DNA of 37,650 nt from Firmicutes bacterium UBA1768 (GTDB taxonomy: Bacteria > Bacillota > Clostridia > Peptostreptococcales > Anaerovoracaceae): NCBI GenBank assembly GCA_002315335.1, contig DCGW01000009.1:817-38466 (forward strand). Direction: 5' to 3'. Below are positions 33,813 through 37,650 of this stretch, one piece after another; the stretch's first letter is position 1, and every line of letters begins with the position of its first letter. A model generated the notes under the pieces. That model had not been told where the DNA came from, did no database searches, and worked only from the letters and a program-made list of their open reading frames with translations. Position numbers and translations under genes: made by a program.

Positions 33813-35513
33813 ATGACAGATTTTAAAGAAAAGGTAGCGATGGCCTTAGGACAGTTTACTGAAGGAATAGAGCTTGATGAGCTTAAAAAGCTTATTGAAA
33901 TACCGCCAAACAGCGAGATGGGAGACTTTGCTTTTCCGTGCTTCAGACTGGCAAAAACCATGAGAAAGGCTCCAAACCTCATTGCCGAAGAAATCGCTTC
34001 CAAGGCTTCTGGTTTAGACGGCTTTGAAAAAATAGAAAATAAAGGTGGATATGTAAATTTCTTCCTGGACAAGCAGGCCGTAATGAAGGCTTCTCTTGAA
34101 GAAGTAATTGAAAAGGGCAGCAGCTTCGGCGGCAGCGACATCGGAGCAGGCAAAAAGGTTATCGTAGAGTATTCATCACCAAACATCGCGAAGCCTTTCC
34201 ATATAGGACATATCAGGTCGACCGTTATTGGAAACTCAATCTACAAGATTTATGATTTCCTCGGTTATGATACCATCAGAATCAACCACCTCGGAGACTA
34301 CGGAACTCAGTTCGGTAAGATGATAGTTGCTTACAGAAAGTGGGGCAAGAAGGAAGATGTTGAGGCAAATCCTATCAAGACTCTCCTCGGACTGTATGTT
34401 AAGTTCCATGAGGAGGCCGATAAGGACCCATCGCTCGAGGACGAAGCAAGGGCAACCTTCAAGAGCCTTGAAGACGGAGCTGAAGAAGAGCAGAAGCTCT
34501 GGCAGTGGTTCAGGGACGAAAGCCTCAAGGAGTTCGGCAGAGTTTATGATATGCTGGGAATAGATTTTGACTCCTATGCAGGCGAAAGCTTCTACTCGGA
34601 CAAGATGGACGCGATCACAGATATGATGGGCGAAAAGAAGCTGCTTAAGGAAAGCCAGGGCGCTGAAATAGTTGACCTTTCGGAATACAATATGAGCCCT
34701 GCAATTATCAGAAAAAAGGACGGCTCAACCCTCTATATCACAAGAGACCTCGCGGCAGTAAAATACAGAAAAGATACCTATGACTTTGATAAGTGCATTT
34801 ATGTTGTGGCTTCTCAGCAGAATCTTCACTTCCAGCAGCTATTCAAAATTGTAGACCTCATGGGCTTTGACTGGTTCGAGAAGTGCGTACATATTCCGTT
34901 CGGCCTTGTCAGCATGGAAGACGGCACCATGTCCACAAGACAGGGAAAGGTTGTGTTCTTAGAGGACGTGCTCAACAGAGCTGTGGAAAAAACGGCTGAA
35001 ATCATCAAAGAAAAGAATGTGGCTCAGGATAATATCGATGAGGTTGCAAAGCAGGTCGGCATCGGTGCGGTTGTATTCCAGGAGCTTTCAAATAACAGAA
35101 TCAAGGACTACGTATTCAGCTGGGACAAGGTTCTCAACTTTGAAGGAGAAACAGGACCTTATGTTCAGTATACTCATGCGAGAGCCTGCAGTGTTATCAG
35201 AAATGCGAAGACGGATATTACTACAGATGTTGATTATTCATACATTACAAGCGGCAGTGCTTACGAGCTTGCTAAGCTTATTTCAAGATTCCCGCAGGCT
35301 GTCCTGGATGCTGCGGCAAAATATGAGCCTTCAATCGTAACAAGACATATCATCGACATAGCTCAGGGCTTCAATAAGTTCTACCATGACGAGCATATTC
35401 TCGTTGAAAACGAAGCCGAAAAGAAGGCTAAGCTGCTCCTGGTTGAAGCGGCAAGACAGACTCTTAGAAACGGCCTTGGTCTTTTAGGCATGCAGGCTCC
35501 TGAAAAAATGTAA
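33813..35513 (+). CDS. argS: arginyl-tRNA synthetase
   Basis: ArgS charges tRNA-Arg in the cytoplasm and is a class I synthetase. An N-terminal Add1-like domain covers about residues 1-105. The HIGH motif is at 130-133 within SPNIAKPFHIGHIRST. The KMSKS position reads MSTRQGKV (373-380), a degenerate form common in ArgRS. The C-terminal helical DALR anticodon domain includes YVQYTHARACSVIR. I chose the ATG at 33813 (566 residues), with AAGGAG 7 nt before it. Upstream parts of the frame overlap mutS2. It probably shares a transcript with zapA-mutS2. Confidence 0.96.
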   Translation: MTDFKEKVAMALGQFTEGIELDELKKLIEIPPNSEMGDFAFPCFRLAKTMRKAPNLIAEEIASKASGLDGFEKIENKGGYVNFFLDKQAVMKASLEEVIEKGSSFGGSDIGAGKKVIVEYSSPNIAKPFHIGHIRSTVIGNSIYKIYDFLGYDTIRINHLGDYGTQFGKMIVAYRKWGKKEDVEANPIKTLLGLYVKFHEEADKDPSLEDEARATFKSLEDGAEEEQKLWQWFRDESLKEFGRVYDMLGIDFDSYAGESFYSDKMDAITDMMGEKKLLKESQGAEIVDLSEYNMSPAIIRKKDGSTLYITRDLAAVKYRKDTYDFDKCIYVVASQQNLHFQQLFKIVDLMGFDWFEKCVHIPFGLVSMEDGTMSTRQGKVVFLEDVLNRAVEKTAEIIKEKNVAQDNIDEVAKQVGIGAVVFQELSNNRIKDYVFSWDKVLNFEGETGPYVQYTHARACSVIRNAKTDITTDVDYSYITSGSAYELAKLISRFPQAVLDAAAKYEPSIVTRHIIDIAQGFNKFYHDEHILVENEAEKKAKLLLVEAARQTLRNGLGLLGMQAPEKM

Positions 35514-35525
35514 AAGAGGAAAATT

Positions 35526-36395
35526 ATGAGATACGAAGGAAATGTTTTCAGACCCCCAAGTGAAGCGTACAGCCTGATTGTTCAGGCAACAATAGGCTGC
35601 GCTCACAATGAATGCACCTTTTGCAGTATGTACAAGGACAAACAGTTCAGGGTCAGAAAGTTGGAAGAAGTTTTAGAGGACTTTGATATTGCGAGAAGGC
35701 AATACAGATATATAGAGAAGGTCTTTCTCGCCGACGGCGATGCTCTGGTGCTTTCAAACAAGGACCTCATGACAATACTGGATAAAATACATACAACTCT
35801 GCCTGAATGTCAGAGAATAGGCATATATGCCGCACCCCATGATATTCTCAGAAAGAAACCCGCTGAGCTTAAAGAACTCAGGGAGAATGGCATAGGAATA
35901 GCCTACATGGGGGTGGAGTCGGGCTCTGCAAAGATATTGAAGAATATCAAAAAAGGAGTGACCCCGGATGAGCTTGTCGAAGCTTGTCAAAAGCTTAACG
36001 AAGCCGGCATCAAGTCGTCCGTAACCCTCATATCGGGTCTGGGCGGAAAGCCTATGTGGGAGGAGCATGCTGTTGAATCGGGCAAGCTGATAAGCAGGAT
36101 GGAGCCTTCATATGTCGGACTGCTCACCCTTATGGTTGAGCCGATGGCGCCGCTCTACAAGGATATAAGAAACGGCAGCTTCCAGATGCTTTCAGCCTAT
36201 GAGGTGCTGGAGGAAACTGCCGAAATGATAAAGAATATTAACCTGACCAAAACCTGCGTTTTCAGGAGCAACCACGCTTCAAACTATGTCTCCCTCAGAG
36301 GTAATCTTCCTGAGGATAAGGAAAAACTGTTAGCTGCAATTGCGGGTGCACTGAAGACCGGACGAATTAAGGACGAAAGATTCAGACTGCTTTAG
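35526..36395 (+). CDS. radical SAM protein of unknown role
   Basis: This is a radical S-adenosylmethionine enzyme. The iron-sulfur motif is Cys25-X4-Cys30-X2-Cys33 in GCAHNECTFC, one residue longer than the common CX3CX2C. Further radical SAM features follow, such as FLADGDALVL (strand 2 region) and the GVESGS motif in YMGVESGSAKIL. Related proteins are common in Clostridia, but I cannot assign a substrate. The length of 289 residues leaves little room for extra domains, so no auxiliary cluster is expected. It starts 12 nt after argS with an AGAGGA ribosome site and is followed by the TPR gene, with which it is probably co-transcribed. Confidence 0.85.
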   Translation: MRYEGNVFRPPSEAYSLIVQATIGCAHNECTFCSMYKDKQFRVRKLEEVLEDFDIARRQYRYIEKVFLADGDALVLSNKDLMTILDKIHTTLPECQRIGIYAAPHDILRKKPAELKELRENGIGIAYMGVESGSAKILKNIKKGVTPDELVEACQKLNEAGIKSSVTLISGLGGKPMWEEHAVESGKLISRMEPSYVGLLTLMVEPMAPLYKDIRNGSFQMLSAYEVLEETAEMIKNINLTKTCVFRSNHASNYVSLRGNLPEDKEKLLAAIAGALKTGRIKDERFRLL

Positions 36396-36410
36396 TAGGA
36401 AGGAAGAAAA

Positions 36411-37598
36411 ATGTCAATTGAAGTACAAAAATATTTTAAAGAGGCAATGACAAAAATTGCTTTTATCAACCTGAGTGATGCCTTTGTTTCCAGCCACGAA
36501 AGCCTGCGTTTCCTAAAGGGCGTGCCTATTCCTGTTAATGTGGATATGCTAAAAGCAGAGCAGGAAAAAAACGGAGGGAAGGGTGGATTTTCGCCGGCGC
36601 TCGCTGCAGAGGCTATGGTAAAGGTCATTGGAGCGGATATAAACTTTCCTTTCGCGGAGCAGTATAAGCGTTTCCTGAAATACAATATTAAGGGAGTCTA
36701 TATGATTGCTATGGGAAACGGCGTCAGACTGGCTGAAAGCGGAGAGCTTATTGAGGCTGCAATACAGTTCAGATTTGCCGACATTTATAACCGTTGGCAG
36801 AGGGAAAACCAAAAGGCAGAGGGCCCTGTGAGCCGTGATCCTAAGCTTCCTGCTTCGCCTGATGCTCTCTTTAATTATGCAAAGGCCTGCAGAGATATTT
36901 ACATGAGCGACGGTGAAGAGGATGTAAACAAAAAAGTGGTATTCAGAGAGGCTGCAGTGGAGGGCTTTGAAAAGCTGATTAAGGAGTTCCCTGATTTCGA
37001 CCAGCCATACTATCTTTTAGGCTTTTTCTACATGAACAGAAAGCAGTATCAGGAGGCCGAAAAGGTTTGGAACAGCTTCCTTTCAAAGACCAAGGACAAG
37101 GATATGACAGAGGAAATCAAGGAAAGACTCGGTCAGGTAGCGGATCTTATGGTCTATGAAAAGGGATATCTTGAGGTTGTAAACAACAGACCTGACGAGG
37201 GGCTTGCAATATTGCTGCCGCTCTATGAACGATATAAAGAGTGGTGGAATCTTCTCTACTTCATCGGACTGGCCTACAGAAAGAAGGAAGAGTTTGAAAA
37301 GGCGCTTGAATTCTACAAGGAGGTTGCAAGGATTAAACCTTCACAGAGCGATTCATACAATGAGATGGGTCTGTGCTATGCTTCATTAAAGAATTATGAA
37401 ATGGCTGAAAAGTATTTCAAGAAGGCAGCACTTATCGAGGATAAGGACCCTGAGCTGCTGTGCAACTTAGCTGCAGTTTATATCAACTGGGGAAAGACTG
37501 AAGAAGCCGCAAAGATGCTCGACGAGGCTGAAAAGCTCGCACCTGATGAGGAGATAACGAAGCTTTGGAGAAGAGAGCTTGCAAAGCTTTCCAATTAA
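36411..37598 (+). CDS. TPR-repeat protein of unknown function
   Basis: No enzyme motif was recognised. The C-terminal half (about residues 185-385) has tandem tetratricopeptide repeats, for example LLYFIGLAYRKKEEFEKALE and SYNEMGLCYASLKNYEMAE, so it probably acts as a protein-binding scaffold. The N-terminal 130 or so residues are less regular and include hydrophobic helices without a clear signal peptide or membrane segment. The length is 395 residues. An AGGAAGGA ribosome site precedes the ATG, 15 nt after the radical SAM gene. The next gene lies beyond the window edge. Confidence 0.75.
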   Translation: MSIEVQKYFKEAMTKIAFINLSDAFVSSHESLRFLKGVPIPVNVDMLKAEQEKNGGKGGFSPALAAEAMVKVIGADINFPFAEQYKRFLKYNIKGVYMIAMGNGVRLAESGELIEAAIQFRFADIYNRWQRENQKAEGPVSRDPKLPASPDALFNYAKACRDIYMSDGEEDVNKKVVFREAAVEGFEKLIKEFPDFDQPYYLLGFFYMNRKQYQEAEKVWNSFLSKTKDKDMTEEIKERLGQVADLMVYEKGYLEVVNNRPDEGLAILLPLYERYKEWWNLLYFIGLAYRKKEEFEKALEFYKEVARIKPSQSDSYNEMGLCYASLKNYEMAEKYFKKAALIEDKDPELLCNLAAVYINWGKTEEAAKMLDEAEKLAPDEEITKLWRRELAKLSN

Positions 37599-37650
37599 GA
37601 CCTTTTGCCGGAAGGGGTCGGCGACGGAAGGCTGAGTCAGGCCTTAGGAG

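Noticed and set aside
34929..34952. Degenerate KMSKS motif in ArgS as a sign of inactivation
   Set aside because: Many functional arginyl-tRNA synthetases carry this MSTRxGKV form, and the rest of the enzyme is intact.
37599..37650. Possible hairpin GACC...GGTC after the TPR gene
   Set aside because: Pairing is partial and the window ends before any T-tract could be seen.

Overview
The window looks like a chromosomal segment of a Gram-positive, low-to-moderate G+C bacterium of the class Clostridia. Three things point there: strong AGGAGG-type ribosome sites, gene orders shared with Bacillus and Clostridium (tig-clpP-clpX-lon-engB; mraZ to ftsZ; SpoU methylase-pheS-pheT-zapA-mutS2), and typical Firmicutes proteins (DUF881 pair, Sbp, MutS2, PASTA-type PBP). 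The genus cannot be read from the sequence. An Eubacteriales Family XIII-like organism is a guess only. MurE carries the DNPR motif of meso-diaminopimelate-adding enzymes, so the wall peptide is probably DAP-type.

Region 1 (1-7930) is a protein quality-control block. A near-consensus promoter drives trigger factor, followed by clpP, clpX, lon, the ribosome-assembly GTPase engB, hypoxanthine phosphoribosyltransferase and the lipoprotein diacylglyceryl transferase lgt. It ends at a strong terminator. Hairpins sit between tig and clpP and across the lon stop codon, so expression along this unit may be graded.

Region 2 (7930-24200) is a division and cell-wall (dcw) cluster: mraZ, rsmH, ftsL, a class B PBP with one PASTA domain, murE, murF, mraY, murD, ftsW, murG, ftsQ/divIB, two tandem DUF881 genes, sbp and ftsZ. 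It starts with a sigma-A promoter overlapped by three AGTGG repeats that fit an MraZ operator. ftsZ has its own extended -10 promoter and a terminator. ftsA and murB are missing from their usual places.

Region 3 (24200-28690) holds a TrmH/SpoU-family RNA methyltransferase and both subunits of phenylalanyl-tRNA synthetase, ending in a terminator that can work in both directions. Region 4 (28729-30812) holds a convergent, unusual SDF-family transporter with an extra N-terminal soluble domain and without the usual acidic amino-acid binding residues. Upstream of it lies a 458-bp intergenic stretch with two 38-bp palindromes whose differences keep the stem paired. Region 5 (30756-37650) holds a coiled-coil-extended zapA, mutS2, argS, a radical SAM protein with a CX4CX2C cluster motif, and a TPR protein.

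Almost everything is housekeeping. I saw no CRISPR array, prophage, insertion sequence, tRNA, rRNA or recognisable defence system. The points most worth following up are the paired palindromes, the atypical transporter, the mraZ operator, the intra-operon hairpins and the missing ftsA.
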